Notes under the pieces: generated by a model | Database searches by the model: none | Told to the model about the DNA's origin: nothing | The model's input: the letters and a program-made list of their open reading frames with translations, nothing else | NCBI RefSeq assembly: GCF_008728515.1 | Contig: NC_044976.1 | Coordinates: 37,781,376 to 37,845,375 of the forward strand | Direction of reading: 5' to 3' | Length of the DNA stretch: 64,000 nt | Origin: Papio anubis | Taxonomy: Eukaryota; Chordata; Mammalia; Primates; Cercopithecidae | Made by a program: the position numbers and the translations under genes | In this document: piece after piece, positions 33,051-45,018 of the stretch | Layout of the letters: every line of letters begins with the position of its first letter | Position numbering within the stretch: the stretch's first letter is position 1

Positions 33051-34405
33051 GCATCTTTCTTTCTTTCTTTCTCTTTCTTTCTTTTTTTTTTTTTTGTTTT
33101 GAGATGGAGTCTCGCTCTATTGCCAAGGCTGGAGTGCAGTGGTGCTATCATGGCTTACTGCAAGCTCTGCCTCCTGGGTTCATGCCATTCTCCCACTTCA
33201 GCCTCCTGAGTAGCTGGGACTACAGGCGCCCGCCACCACACTCGGCTAATTTTTTTTTTCTTTTTTGTATTTTAGTAGAGACACCATGTTAGCCAGGATG
33301 ATCTCAATCTCCTGACCTCATGATCTGCCCTCCTCGGCCTCCCAAAGTGCTGGGATTACAGGCATCAGCCACTGCACCCGGCCAATTTTTTTTTTTTTTT
33401 TGAGACGGAGTTTCGCTCTTGTTGCCCGGGCTGGAGTGTGTGGCTCACTGCAACCCCTGCCTCCTGGGTTCAAGCGATTCTCCTACCTCAGCCCCCCGAG
33501 TAGCTGGGATTACAGGCATGCACTACCACACCTGGCTAATTTTGTATTTTTAGTAGAGACGGGATTTCTCCATGTTGGTCAGGCTGGTCTCAGACTCCTG
33601 ACCTCAGGTGATCCCCCTGCCTCCGCCTCCCAAAGTGCTGGGATTACAGGTGCGAGCCACCGCACCCAGCCAGCATCTTTCTAAAATGCAAATCCAGGCT
33701 GGACAAAGTGACTCACACCTGTAATCCAGATGCTTTAGGAGGCCAAGGCAGGAGGATCATTTGCAGCCAGGAGTTCGAGACCAGCCTGGGCAACAGAGCA
33801 AGACCCTGGCCTCCACACACACACACACACACACACAAAATTATCTGAGCATGATGGCGTCTGCCTATAGCCCCAGTGAGAGGATTGCTTGAGCCCAGGA
33901 ATTAGAAGCTGTAGTGAGCTATGATCACACCACTGCACTCCAGTCTGGGCAACACAGTGAGACCTTGTCTCTAAATAAGTGCGTGTGTGTGTGTGTATGT
34001 ATGTATGTATGTTTATATACATATGTATGTATACATAAATAAACAAATCTAAATCCAGTCCTGCTGAATTGCTTCAGTAACTCTCCATTGCCTTCAGAGT
34101 AAACTTTGTTTTTTTTTTCCTTGAGACGGAGTTTCATTCTTTCACCCAGGCTGGAATGAAGTGGCGTTATCTCGGCTCACCGCAACCTCTGCCCCCCGGG
34201 TTCAAGCGATTCTCCCGCCTCAGTCTCCTGAGTAGTTGGAATTACAGACGCCCACCACCATGCCCGGGTAATTTTTGTATTTTTATTAGGGATGGGGTTT
34301 CACCATGTTGGTCAGGCTGGTCTCAAACTCCTGACCTCAGGTGATCCACCCACCTTGGCTTCCCAAAGTGCTAGGATTGCAGGTGTGAGGCATCGTGCCC
34401 GGCCC
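33050..34405. repeat. Four Alus with (CA)n and (TATG)n tracts
   Basis: Minus-strand copies lie at 33,074-33,383 and 33,385-33,672. A plus-strand copy at 33,690-33,980 has its central linker expanded to (CA)n, and its tail runs into TG/TATG repeats to about 34,040. A minus-strand copy at 34,110-34,404 is flanked by the duplication CAGAGTAAACTTT. Confidence 0.9.
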
Positions 34406-35054
34406 AGAGTAAACTTTAAATGTCTTAACAAAGGCTTCCAGAACTGTCCTTTCCTTGCCTCTGCTTTCCTCTCCCTCCTTATCCAATCCATGACTGTGCT
34501 TACCACCTTCCAGCATTGCTCCAGCCTTTTTGAAATCTGCAGCTCAGAAATCGCCTGCTCTAGAAAGGTTTCCTTCCCTTCCTTGGGTAGTTGTCCTGGA
34601 ATTGCTTCCTTTCCCCATTGCATGGGGGGTGCCAGGTTGTATCATTCTTGGTCACCATTGCACCCTGCTATCTAGCTCATGGTGGGCACATTTCCGCATC
34701 CCCCTTCCCCAGCTCCTTCATCATATACCTTGTGAACTGGAGGAGTACAGGGCAGTTTTGCAGGAGTCGTAAAAGTGTAGAGATTTTGTTGTTTTGCAGG
34801 AGACTGGAGGAGCAATGGTTTAGAAGCAGTAATGGGGAAGGACCCTTCCCAGAGGAGGCTGGGAGAGCTGACCGAAGCCCTCAGGGAAGCAATGTCAGAG
34901 GGAGTGAAGTCCTCCTGACGGTAGAAAGTTTGGGAGTGAGGCAGGCTGTGAGAGAAGGGTCATGAGGGAAAAAAAGCAGTATGGCCCAGTGGTTAAGGGT
35001 GTGGACTTAGAGGTCATCAACACATAGGTGATAGAGTGATAGACATCATATAAC
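34405..35054. other. Intergenic sequence with L2-like part
   Basis: About 34,440-34,760 resembles an L2 3' end (CTGTGCTTACCACCTTCCAGCATTGC). The rest is unique. No gene is seen. Confidence 0.4.
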
Positions 35055-35330
35055 TTCTGAGCTGGGAGGATCACAAGAACCCAGGAATTCCCTAGCCTGG
35101 GCAACATAGTAAGACCCTATCTCTTAAAAAAAAAATTCACCAGATGTGGTGGCACACGGCTGTAGTCCTACCTACTCAGGAGGCTGACGTGGGAGGATCA
35201 TTGGAGTCCAGGAGTTTGAGGCTGCAGTGAACTGTGTTCACACCACTGCATCACATTCTGGGTGACAGAGCCAGACCATATGAAAAGAAAGAAAAAGAGA
35301 GCGAAAGAAAGAGAGAGAAAGAAAGAAATA
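35055..35330 (+). repeat. Old Alu with GAAA tail
   Basis: It is a diverged copy that ends in GAAAGAAAGAGAGAGAAAG. Confidence 0.8.
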
Positions 35331-37335
35331 ATATAACTCAGTTCCTGAAACATGCACAGAGTGGCCCGTCTGTGGATGCTGTTTTTGTTGTATTGGAAAC
35401 GACAGGGCCTGACTGGGTGTGACCCAAAGTCCTGACTGTGGTCAGCCTGACCGACCCAGGGATCTGAGCTCTCACAGGGGCACTGGACACACCGTCCTGA
35501 ATCCTGGAGCTGACACTGAGACAGGAGGGTCACAGGAGAACCCACTGAACTGGCCTTGAGTCAGCACAAGGACACAAAAGAAAGATTTTGATTTTGGAGA
35601 ACGGGGCTTGTATAGACACTGGTGGGAAAGGCCAGCTCCCCTCTCCTCCTGAACACCCAAATCTGATCCCCCAGCGGTTCCTCCCGTACACCTGCAACAA
35701 CCTCCTTCTCCATCCCCCCTGCAATCCACTCTACACATGGCAGACGGAGTCCTTTTTCAGAAACGTAAATGAGACCATGTCGCCAGCCTCTCACCCAGCT
35801 GAAATCCTGCTAGAGGTTTCCCAGGGCTCTTAAGAAAGGAGTTGGCAAAAGTCTTTCCAAACTGAGGTGATAAGGTGGACAATTTTAGGTGGGATGAGGA
35901 AGGACATTTTAAAATTTCACCTGTGAATCAGAAAAATAGAAGTGTTATGTCATTCTTTAATTTCATAAATATTCTTGCTTAAGAGGATACAAAGGGGGTC
36001 AATTTAAAGAAAAATATTAAGGAAATGATAGTACAAGAGGAGCCACCGTCGATGGTACTAGAACAAGGCTCAGGAAATTTGACCTCTCTTCAGTTTCATC
36101 GGGGGCTCTCTGTCCCTCCCTCCCTGGCTCTAGCTACACTGGCCTTGCAGGTCCTTGAAGATGTCACATGCTCATCTGCCAGGAACGTTCTGGAATGCTC
36201 TTCCCAGTCTCACCTTTGCACTATATCTCCCTCTTTTGCTAAGATAACGGCCCTCAGATCGTGGCTCCAGTGTCCCTCCCTGGGAGTCTCGTGATCAGGG
36301 GACCCTGCCATCGTTATCTCCTGGTCCTTCTACTTTTCCTTCATAGCACTTACTGCCATTTGTGATGATCTCTTGTGTGTCTGTGATTACATCTATGCCC
36401 CCTCTAGAATGTAAGCTTCTCAAAGCTGGACTGTGTCTTGCTCACCCTCTCTATGTTCAGGGCCCAGTTGGGCCTGGCACATGCTAAGCACTCATCTGAA
36501 TGAAGCATGCGTGAACAGATGCATGCACCCAGTTACTCACCCTGATGGCTCCTGCCTCAGTCCCTGGCATGTTGACACTGCTCAGACTGTGGCTGCCCCT
36601 GTGGAGTTAGGAGTTGCCTTGGCATCAGCCTTTGAGCAAGGGGCTCCACACTGTCATTTTGCACCCAGCCTCACAAATGATGTAATGGTCCTAAGCAAAG
36701 GATTGAGGAAGGTGGAAAGTAAAGACAGTGGGGTGGATGACCCCTTTCAGAGCACCCAGAGAAGTCAGGAGACATGGGGTTGCAGACAGTCTCTCCCAAC
36801 TTGGACCTTGTCCTGGCTTTTCTTTGAGGAGTCATGGAGGTTAGATCTAGGCCCTCTTCCTGGTTGGGGGGGGGGGTCCCAGGAGAGTCATGCGGGTGGG
36901 GTCAGAGCTTCTGCCTTGGGTCTCAAAGGGCCTCTAGCCTGCCCCCTCTAGCCATGGCTTGGCCTCTTCCTTCTGGCCTTTCCCCACACTTCAATGTTTG
37001 CTTATCCTGGACACCACAACCCCCTGATGCTATAGGAAGGTGTAGGTCCAGAGTATGCACTGTTTTAGTTTAAACATTTAAAATACAGAAAGCTCAGAGG
37101 TGAACTTAACTAACACCCATGTGCTTACCACTCAGAATAAGCAATGTTAACATTTTTGCTTCAGATTTTTTTTTTTTAATATATAAAACAAATAGAACAT
37201 CATAGACAGAGCTGAAGTCCCCTTTGTTCCTCTGCCCAGTCCAATTCCTCCCTTCCTTTCATTCCCAGGAGCAGTTGTTACTACTAATCTGATGTGTTTC
37301 CTTCCAATCTATTTCGATGAGCAAAACAGAATGTG
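35331..37335. other. Intergenic, mostly unique, with one L2 remnant
   Basis: About 36,110-36,510 fits an L2 3' end (CTCGTGATCAGGG, TAGCACTTACTGCCATTTG, AATGTAAGCTTCTCAAAGC). The rest is unclassified. A 172-codon open frame overlaps it without recognisable protein features. Confidence 0.5.
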
Positions 37336-37502
37336 TGTTAAATGGAAGCATTATTCTTCATAGCCAAAAAAAAAAAAAAAGGAAACAATCCAAATGTCCA
37401 ACAACTGATAAATGGATAAACAAAATGTAGCTTATCCATATAATGAAATATTATTAAGCAATAAAAATAAATCAAGTGCCAATCCATGCTAACATGGATT
37501 GG

Positions 37503-37805
37503 CTTTTTTTTTTTTTTTTTTTTTTTTTGAGACAGGCGCTTGGTGTGTCACCCAGACTGCAGTGCAGTGGTGCGATCTCTGCTCTACGTCTACCTCCTGG
37601 GCTCAAACCATCCTCCCACCTTAGCCTTGCAAGTAGCTGGGACTACAGGCACGCACCAGCACACCTGGCTAATTTTTGTATTTTTTGTAGAGATGAGGTT
37701 TTGCCATGTCACCCAGGAAGGTCTCGAACTCCTGGGCTCAAGCAATCTGCCTGCTTCGGCCTCCCAAAGTGCTGGGATTACAGGTGTGAGCCACCCCACC
37801 CTGCG
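37503..37805 (-). repeat. Alu at left edge of duplicated copy A
   Basis: It is a diverged (AluJ/Sx-like) copy. Sequence right after it (GAGATCAACCTTGAA) is the start of duplicated copy A. Confidence 0.88.
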
Positions 37806-38365
37806 AGATCAACCTTGAACACATTTTAAGTGACAGAAGCCAGATGCAAAAGGCTACACATTATATGACTACCTTTATAGAATAGGCAAATCCTTAGAGA
37901 CAGAAAGCAGATTAGTGGTTGCCAAGGGGGAAGAGTAGAATACAAGTGACTGATTAATGGGTGTGTGGTTCCTTTTTGGGGTGATAAAGATGTTCTAGAA
38001 TTAGGCAGTGGAGGTGGTTGCAAAACATCTACATCTACTAAAAAACACTGAATTGTATACTTTAAAATGATTAAAATGATGACTTCTATGTACTTAAAAA
38101 AACACGCAACATTGTTTACCCTCTGACCCATTTTAAGTGCAGATTCAATAGCCTTAAGTGTATTTAAAGGCTTGTGAAACAGACATCTAGGACTTTTTCT
38201 GGCTGCAAAACTGAAACTGTGTATCTACTAAACATGAATTCTCCCTCCCCCACCTCCACCCTCAGCAACCACCTTTCCACTTTCTGCTTCTATAATTTTG
38301 ACTGGTTTAGATTCTTCACATGAGTGTAGTCACATAGTATTTGTCCTTTTGTGACTGGCTTATTT

Positions 38366-38668
38366 CCTTTTTTTCTTTTTTTGAGACAGAGTTTTGCTCT
38401 TGTTGCCCAGGCTGGAGTGCAATGGCATGATCTCGGCTCACTGCAACCTCCATCTCCTGGGTTCAAGCGATTCTCCTGTCTCAGCCTCCCGAGTAGCTGG
38501 GATTACAGGCACCCGCCACTACGTCCGGTTAATTTTTTGTATTTTTAGTAGAGACAGGGTTTCGCCATGTTGGTCAGGCTGGTCTTGGACTCCTGACCTC
38601 AGGTGATCCATCCACCTCGGCCTCCCTAAGTGCTGGGATTACAGGCGTGAGCCACCGTACCCCACCAG
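38366..38668 (-). repeat. Alu between duplicated copies A and B
   Basis: This copy resembles AluSx and differs clearly from the one at 37.5 kb. It nevertheless ends at the same point relative to the duplicated sequence (ACCAGATCAACTTTGAA). Confidence 0.88.
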
Positions 38669-39695
38669 ATCAACTTTGAAGACTTAAGTGACAGAAGCCA
38701 GATGCAAAAGGCTACATGTTATATGACTACCTTTATACAGAATAGGCAAATCCAGAGACAGAAGACAGATTAGTGGTTGCCAACGGGAAAGAGGAGAACA
38801 GAAGTGGCTGATTAATGGGTGTGGGGCTCCTTTTTGGGGTGATAAAAATGTTCTAGAATTAGGCAATGGTGGTGGTTGCAAAACATCTGCATATACTAAA
38901 AACCACTGAGTTATGTATTTTAAAGTGGTTAAAATGATGACTTTTATGTACTTAAAAAAAATTAACATTGTTTACCCTCTGACCCATTTTAAGTGTAGGT
39001 TCAGTAGCCTTAAGTGTATTTAAAGGCTTGTGAAACAGACATGGAGGACTTTTTCTGGCTGCAAAACTGAAACTGTGTATCTACTAAACATGAATTCTCC
39101 CTCCCCCACCTCCACCCTCAGCAACCACCTTTCCACTTTCTGCTTCTATAATTTTGACTGGTTTAGATTCTTCACATGTGTGTAATCACATAGTATTTGT
39201 CTTTTTGTGACTGGCTTATTTCACTTAGCATAATGTTCTTGAGGTTCATCCATGTTGCAGCACGTGACTGGATTTCCTTTCTTTTTCAAGGTCGTATAAT
39301 ATTCCACTGTGTGAATAAACCACATTTTCTTTATTGATGCATCATCAATGGCCATTTTTGGGTTGCCTCTACCTCTTGGCTATTGTGAATAATGTTGTAA
39401 CGAATATGGGTGTATAACTATCTCTTTGAGATCCTGCTTTGAATTATTTTAGACATAAACTTAAAAATGATATTTGCTGGATCATATGGTCATTCTATTC
39501 TTAATTTTTTGAGGAACCTCCATACCATTTTCCATCGTGGCTGCATCATTTCCCATTCCCACCAACCCAATGTTCAGAGAATTGGAACCCAGGGCCTAAG
39601 GGTTCCAATTGCTCTGCATCTTCATTAAGAGTTCTTATTTCCTGTTCTTGTGATAGTGGCCATTTTCATGGGTGTGAAGTGATTTTGATAATTTT

Positions 39696-39730
39696 TACAC
39701 TTGATCTTAGCCAAAAGGCTGAGAAGCAAT
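39696..39730 (-). pseudogene. U2 snRNA 5' fragment (RNU2 pseudogene, truncated)
   Basis: On the minus strand the 35 bases match the 5' end of U2 snRNA (TCTCAGCCTTTTGGCTAAG core) with about two substitutions, then stop after AAGTGTA. U2 is about 188 nt, so only the first fifth is present and no promoter is expected. It abuts the 5' side of a truncated minus-sense L1, which suggests one chimeric retrotransposition event. Confidence 0.85.
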
Positions 39731-39861
39731 ATCATTTTAATAATTTTAAAAACTGTGATTTAAAAATATTTTTCTGTAGATATATTACTGCAACTTGTTT
39801 TGTCACATTATATTTCTACATATAGAACTGGTTCATTTATTTTACTTTATTTTGTGTTTTC

Positions 39862-40594
39862 TTGAGACGGAGTCTCCTTCTGTTGCCCAGGCTGGAGTGC
39901 AGTGGCATGATCTCAGCTCACTGCAACCTCTGTCTCCCTGGTTCAAGCGATTCTCCTGCCTCAGCCTCCCAAGTAGCTGAGACTACAGGTGCCTGCCACC
40001 TGCCTGGCTAATTTTTGTATTTTTAGTAGAGACAGGGTTTCGCCAGTTTGGCCAGGCTGGTCTTGAACTTTTGACTTCAGGTGATCCGCCCGTCTCTGTC
40101 TCCCAACATGCTGGAATTACAGGCGTGAGCCACTGTGCTCAGCCGGTTGTGCAGTTTAAATTGGCATTGTTATTTTATTTCTAGCTTTTTTCTTTTCCTT
40201 TCCGTTCCTTTTTCCTTTCTTCCTTCTTTCCCTTCCTTCCCTTTTGGTCCTTTCTTGCCTATTTGTGGACCTTTATTTATTATTATTATTATTATCACTT
40301 TTTTTTTGTTTTTGAGATGGAGTCTAGCTCTGTCGCCCAGGCTGGAGTGCATTGGCCTCATATCTGCTCACTGCAAGCTATGCCTCCCAAGTTAAAGCGA
40401 TTCTCCTGCCTCAGCCTCCCGAGTAGCTGGAATTACAGGCGCCTGCCACCATGCCTGGCTAATTTTTGTATTTTTAGTAGAGACGGGGTTTCACTGTGTT
40501 AGCCAGGCTGGTCTCGAACTCCTGACCTCGTGATCCACCCGCCTTGGCTTCCCAAAGTGCTGGGATTACAAGCATGAGCCGCCGCGCCTGGCCT
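39862..40594 (-). repeat. Two minus-strand Alus
   Basis: The copies are about 39,862-40,143 and 40,299-40,594. Between them lie a CCTT-rich low-complexity stretch and an (ATT)n run at 40,272-40,295. Confidence 0.88.
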
Positions 40595-41100
40595 GACCTT
40601 TTTATATCCATATGGATCTGGAATCAGTTTGTCTAGTTCCATGAAAAACGATGATTAGTTTGTTTTGTTGCAATAGCTTTGGAATTATAGATTTAATTAT
40701 AGATTAACTGCCACATTACTATATTGAATATTTGTATCCATGAACAAATTAAATATTTCCATTTATTTAGATTTTTCTTAATTTTTTAGAGAAGTTTCAG
40801 GTTCACAGCAAATCTGAGTTTCCACACATCCTTTGCCTCCCCGCCAACCAACACACAGCCTCCCCAATATCCACATTCCTTATTTCCCACACCAAAGGGG
40901 TGCATCCCCCACCAGAGTGATGCATTTGTTGCAGTTGATGGACCTGCAACGACACATCATCGTCATCCAAAGTTTATGGTTTACATTAGGTTTCACTCTT
41001 TGTGTTGCACATTTTATGGGTTTTGACAAATGTGAATGACATGTATCCACCAGTATAGTATAACACAGAATGATTTCACTGCCCTAAAAATCTGTGCCCT

Positions 41101-41940
41101 GGGCCGGGAATGGTGGCTCACGCCTGTAATCCCAGCACTTTGGGAGGCCGACCTGAGGTTGTCTGGACCTGGTTCGTGGTCTCACTGACTTCAAGAATGG
41201 AGCTGTGGACCTTTGTGGGGTGTATTACAGCTCTTAAAGATGGCACAGACCCAAAGAGTGAGCTGTAGCAAGGTTTATTGTGAAAAGCAAAAGGACAAAA
41301 CTCTCACAGCCTGGAAGGGGACTGGAGCAGGTTTCGGCTGCTGGCTGGGGTGGCCAGCTTTTATTCCCTTATTTGTCCCTTCCCGTGTTCCGTTTCTGTC
41401 CTATCACAATGCCCTTTTTTCAATCCTCCCTGTGATTGGCTACTTTTAGGATCCTGCTGATTGCTGCGTTTTACAGAGTGCTGATTGGTGCATTTTACAG
41501 GTCACTGATTGGTGCATTTTACGATCCCCTTGCTAGTTACAGAGTGCTGATTGGTGCATTTTACAATTCCCTTGCTAGTTACATAGCACTAACTGGTGCG
41601 TTTTACAATCCTAGCTACAGAGTGTTGAATGGTGCGTTTTACAATCCTCTTGTAAGACAGAAAAGTTCTCCAAGTCCCCAGGAAGTCCAACTGGCTTCAC
41701 CTCTCAAGTCAGGAGTTTGAAACCAGCCTGGCCTACATGGCAAAACCCTGTCTCTACTAAAAATATAAACATTAGCCAGGCGTGCTGGTGCATGCCTGTA
41801 GCCCCAGCTACTTGAAAGGCTGAGGCAGGAGAATGGCTTGAACCTGGGAGGCAGAGGTTACAGTGAAAGGAGATTGTGCCATTGCAAAGAAGAAAAAACA
41901 AAAACAAAAACAAAAACGAACATACAACAACAAAAAAAAA
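41101..41940 (+). repeat. Alu split by an LTR12 insertion
   Basis: The left part of a plus-strand Alu is 41,101-41,159 and the rest is 41,707-41,940. The whole unit is flanked in the L1 by the duplication AAAAATCTGTGC. The Alu resumes with AGTCAGGAGTTTGAAACCAG after the LTR. Confidence 0.88.
41160..41706 (-). mobile_element. Solo LTR12-like (HERV9 family) LTR
   Basis: On its own strand it starts TGAGAGGTG and ends in CA. It contains several copies of the ATTGGTGCATTTTAC unit (CCAATCA on the sense strand) typical of the HERV9 U3. It lies in an Alu with a 4-bp target AGGT on the left and a one-base-shortened copy on the right. The GC-rich middle is absent, so at 547 bp it is a short variant. 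No internal viral genes are present. Confidence 0.85.
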
Positions 41941-42097
41941 TCTGTGCTCTGCCTATTCATCCCTCCCTTCCTCTTAACCCATGACTATGACTGTCCTTTT
42001 TACTGTCTCCATAGTTTTGCCTTTTCCAGAATGTCAATTAGTTGGAATCATGCAATACGTAGCCTTTTCAGATTGGCTTATTTATTTATTTATTTTT

Positions 42098-43432
42098 ATT
42101 TTTTACTTAAGATGGAGTCTTGCTCTGTTGCTTAGGTTGGAGAGCAATAGCATGATCTCAGCTCACTGCAATCTCTGCCTCCTGGGTTCAAGCGATTCTC
42201 CTGCCTCAGCCTCCAAGTAGCTGGGATTACAGGTGCGCACCACCATGCCAAGCTAATTGTTGTATTTTTAGTAGAGACAGGGTTTCAGCATCTTGTCCAG
42301 GCTGGTCTCAAATGCCTGACCTCAGATGATCCACCTGCCTTGGCCTCCCAAAGCGCTGGGATTACAGACATAAGCCACTGTGCCCAGCCTCAGATTGCCT
42401 TCTTTCACTTAGTAACATGCATTTGTTTCCTCCATGTCTTTCTGTGGCTTGATAGTCCATTTATTTTTAGAGTTGAATAATATTCAATTGTATGGATGTA
42501 CCACAGTTTCTCCATTTACCTACTGAAGGACATCTTAGTTGCTTCTAAGTTTTGACAATTATACATAAAACTGCTATAATCATCCATGCACAGGTTTTCT
42601 GTGTGGATATAAGTTTTTAACTCATTTGGTTAAGTATTAAAAAGCATGACTGCTGTGTTGTATGTTAAGAGTATGTTTAGTTTTGTATCCTTTACATTTA
42701 AAAATGTTTCATAGTTTTCTGAGAAAACATCTAGTCATCTTTTGTTATATGTATATTTCTAGGTGCCTTATAATTTTTGTTGCTATTGGAAATGGTATAC
42801 TTTGATAATACATTATTTCTCTCTTTTTTTTTTTTTCTTCTTTTTTTTTTTTTTGAGACAGAGGCTCACTCTGTTGCCAGGTTGGAGTGCAGTGGTGCGA
42901 TCTCGGCTCACTGCAACCTCTGCCTTTCAGGTACAAGTGATTCTCCTGCTTCAGCCTCCGAGTAGCTGGGACTACAGATGCGAGCCACAACACGTACCTA
43001 ATTTTTGTATTTTTAGTAGAAACGGGGTTTTGCCATGTTGGCCAAGATGGTCTCGATCTCTTCACCTCGTGATCCATCCACCTTGGCCTCCCAAAATGCT
43101 GGGATTACGGGGATGAGCCACCATGCCTGGCTTTTTTTTTTTTTTTTTGGACACGGAGTCTTGCTCTGTCCGCCAGGCTGGAGTGCAGTGGAGCCATCTT
43201 GGCTCACTGCAACCTCCACTTCCTGGGTTCAAGCGATTCTCCTGCCTCAGTCTTCTGAGTAGCTGGGATTACAGGCATGCACCACCACGCCTGGCTAATT
43301 TTTGTATTTTAAGTAGAGGTGGAGTTTCACCATGTTGGCCAGGGTGGTCTCAAACTCCTGACCTCAGGTGATCCACCCACCTCAGCCTCCCAAAGTGTTG
43401 GGATTACAGGTGTGAACCACCACATTCAGCCA
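42098..43432 (-). repeat. Three minus-strand Alus
   Basis: The copies are 42,098-42,390 (target duplication CAGATTGGCTT/CAGATTGCCTT), about 42,825-43,128 and 43,132-43,432. Confidence 0.88.
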
Positions 43433-43435
43433 TAC

Positions 43436-43804
43436 TGAGAGGATGCCAGCTGGACTTCTAGGTATGGTGGGGACTTGGAGAAATTTTCTGTCTTTTTTTT
43501 TTTTTTTTTTTTGAGACGGAGTCTCGCTCTGTCGCCCAGGCTGGACCAATCAGCAGGACATGGGCAGGGACAAATAAAGGAATAAAAGCTGGCCACTCCC
43601 CAGCCACCAACAGCAACCTCCTTGGGTCCCTTTCCAAGCTGTGAAAGCTTTGTTCTTTGGCATTTCACAATAAATCCTGCTGGTGCTCAGTCTTTGGGCC
43701 GGTGCCACCTTTAAGAGCTGTAACTCTTGCTGTGAAGGTCCGCGGCTTCCTTCCTGAAGTCAGCCAGACCAAGAACCCACCGGAAGGAACCAACTCCTGA
43801 CACA
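43436..43804 (+). mobile_element. Short solo LTR12-like LTR with an Alu stub
   Basis: It starts TGAGAGG and ends CCAACTCCTGACACA, both as in HERV9 LTRs. ATAAAAGCTGGCC, AATAAATCCTGCTGGTGCTC and GAGCTGTAACTCTTGC are the promoter, poly(A) and U5 parts. The flanks ATAC/ATAT look like a 4-bp target duplication with one change. A 52-bp Alu end (43,493-43,544) replaces part of U3. Confidence 0.8.
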
Positions 43805-44555
43805 ATATGTTCTTATTTGTTGTTGCTACTCAAATAAGCAATTAACAAAAGTGCTATCAGAATGTGTAGGATGATCTTGTATTCAACTAACCTGTCAAAT
43901 ACTCTTACTAATTCTAATGCTTTGCATGTAGATTTTTATTTTCCAGATATAAAATGAATCATGCATGTAAGGATGGTGTTTACCTCTTCCCTTCTATTTC
44001 CTAAGCCTCTGATTTCTATTATATTTATTACATTAGTTAGAAACTCCCATCAAATTTTGAATAAAGAGCATTCTTATTTTTAACTTTTATGGGAATGCTA
44101 GAGTTTCACCATTGAATTTGATGTTTAGGAATTTGGCAAATATCCTTTATAGGGTTAAGATATCCTAATTCTGATTTGCTAAGATTTGAAAAATGAATGC
44201 ATTCATCAAATGATTTTTATTTATTAAAGTGATTATATAGCTTTTATTTTTTAATGTATTAAGGTTCAGAACCGGAATTGTTTTCCTGTTGTTAACGTAT
44301 CTTTGCATTTTTGGCTAAACTCTACTACATATTTGCTTTTAATTTAGATGTCATATGGATTCTGTTTTCTGTTTTATTATTTAGGATGTTTGTATCTATA
44401 ACCGTAACTAAGCTTGTTCTAAAATGTTGTTACCTTTAATTGCCCTGGCCTGGGCTGATGACAAGGGCATACTAATATTACAGAACAAGTTAGGCAGTTT
44501 TCCCTTTTTTTCCACTCAGTAAAAACAGTTTGTATAAAACAGAATGTATTAGTCA
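43805..44555 (-). mobile_element. AT-rich L1-like remnant
   Basis: The sequence (CTAATGCTTTGCATGTAGATT, AAATGAATGCATTCATCAAA, GTTAACGTATCTTTGCATTT) resembles antisense L1 ORF2 sequence. This is low confidence. I see no gene. Confidence 0.4.
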
Positions 44556-45018
44556 GGGCTAAGTGTGGTGGCTTACGCCTGTAATCCCAGCATTTTGGGA
44601 GGGTGAAGTGGGAAGATCATTTGAGGTCAGGAATTTGAGACCAGCCTGGTCAACATGGTGAAACACCATCACTACCAAAAATACAAAAATTAGTTGGGTG
44701 TGATGCCACGTGCCCATAGTGCCAGCTACTTTGGAGGCTGAGGCACGAGATTCTCTTGATCCCAGGAGGCGGAGGTTGCAGTGAGCCGAGATAGCACCAC
44801 TGGACTTCAGCCTGGGTGACAGAGCAAGACCCTGTCTCTTAAAAAAAAAAAAAAAAAAAGTAGGCGGGCGCCAACACGCCCAGCTAATTTTTGTATGTTT
44901 AGTAGAGACAGGGTTTCATCATATTGGACAGGCTGGTCTTGAACTCGTGACCTTGTCATCCGCCCACGTCAGCCTCCCACAGTGCTGGGATTACAGGCGT
45001 GAGCCACTGCACCCGGCC
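44556..45018. repeat. Plus-strand Alu followed by a partial minus-strand Alu
   Basis: The copies are about 44,556-44,860 (plus) and 44,862-45,018 (minus, only the part from GCCAACACGCCCAGC onward). Confidence 0.88.

Larger units (their letters stand above)
37340..39695. mobile_element. L1M block, partly duplicated, containing L1 3' ends of both orientations
   Basis: A plus-sense L1M 3' end (37,340-37,500, continuing after an Alu at 37,807-38,085) is followed by minus-sense L1 sequence that runs to about 39,695. The order in the minus-sense piece, GGCTTATTTCACTTAGCATAATG then TATTGTGAATAATG then GGATCATATGGT, is that of L1 3' sequence read antisense. A segment of about 860 bp including an Alu is present twice. 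Confidence 0.7.
40600..42800 (-). mobile_element. Old L1 sequence, interrupted by Alus and an LTR12
   Basis: Antisense L1 motifs occur in order: GATCTGGAATCAGTTTGTC, AGAAGTTTCAGGTTCACAGC, GGGTTTTGACAAATGTGAATG, TTTGCCTTTTCCAGAATGTC, GGCTTGATAGTCCATTTATT and CTCATTTGGTTAAGTATTA. The insertions are listed separately. Confidence 0.6.

Noticed and set aside
39696..39730. A functional U2 snRNA gene
   Set aside because: Only the first 35 nt are present, with substitutions, and no snRNA promoter element is visible.
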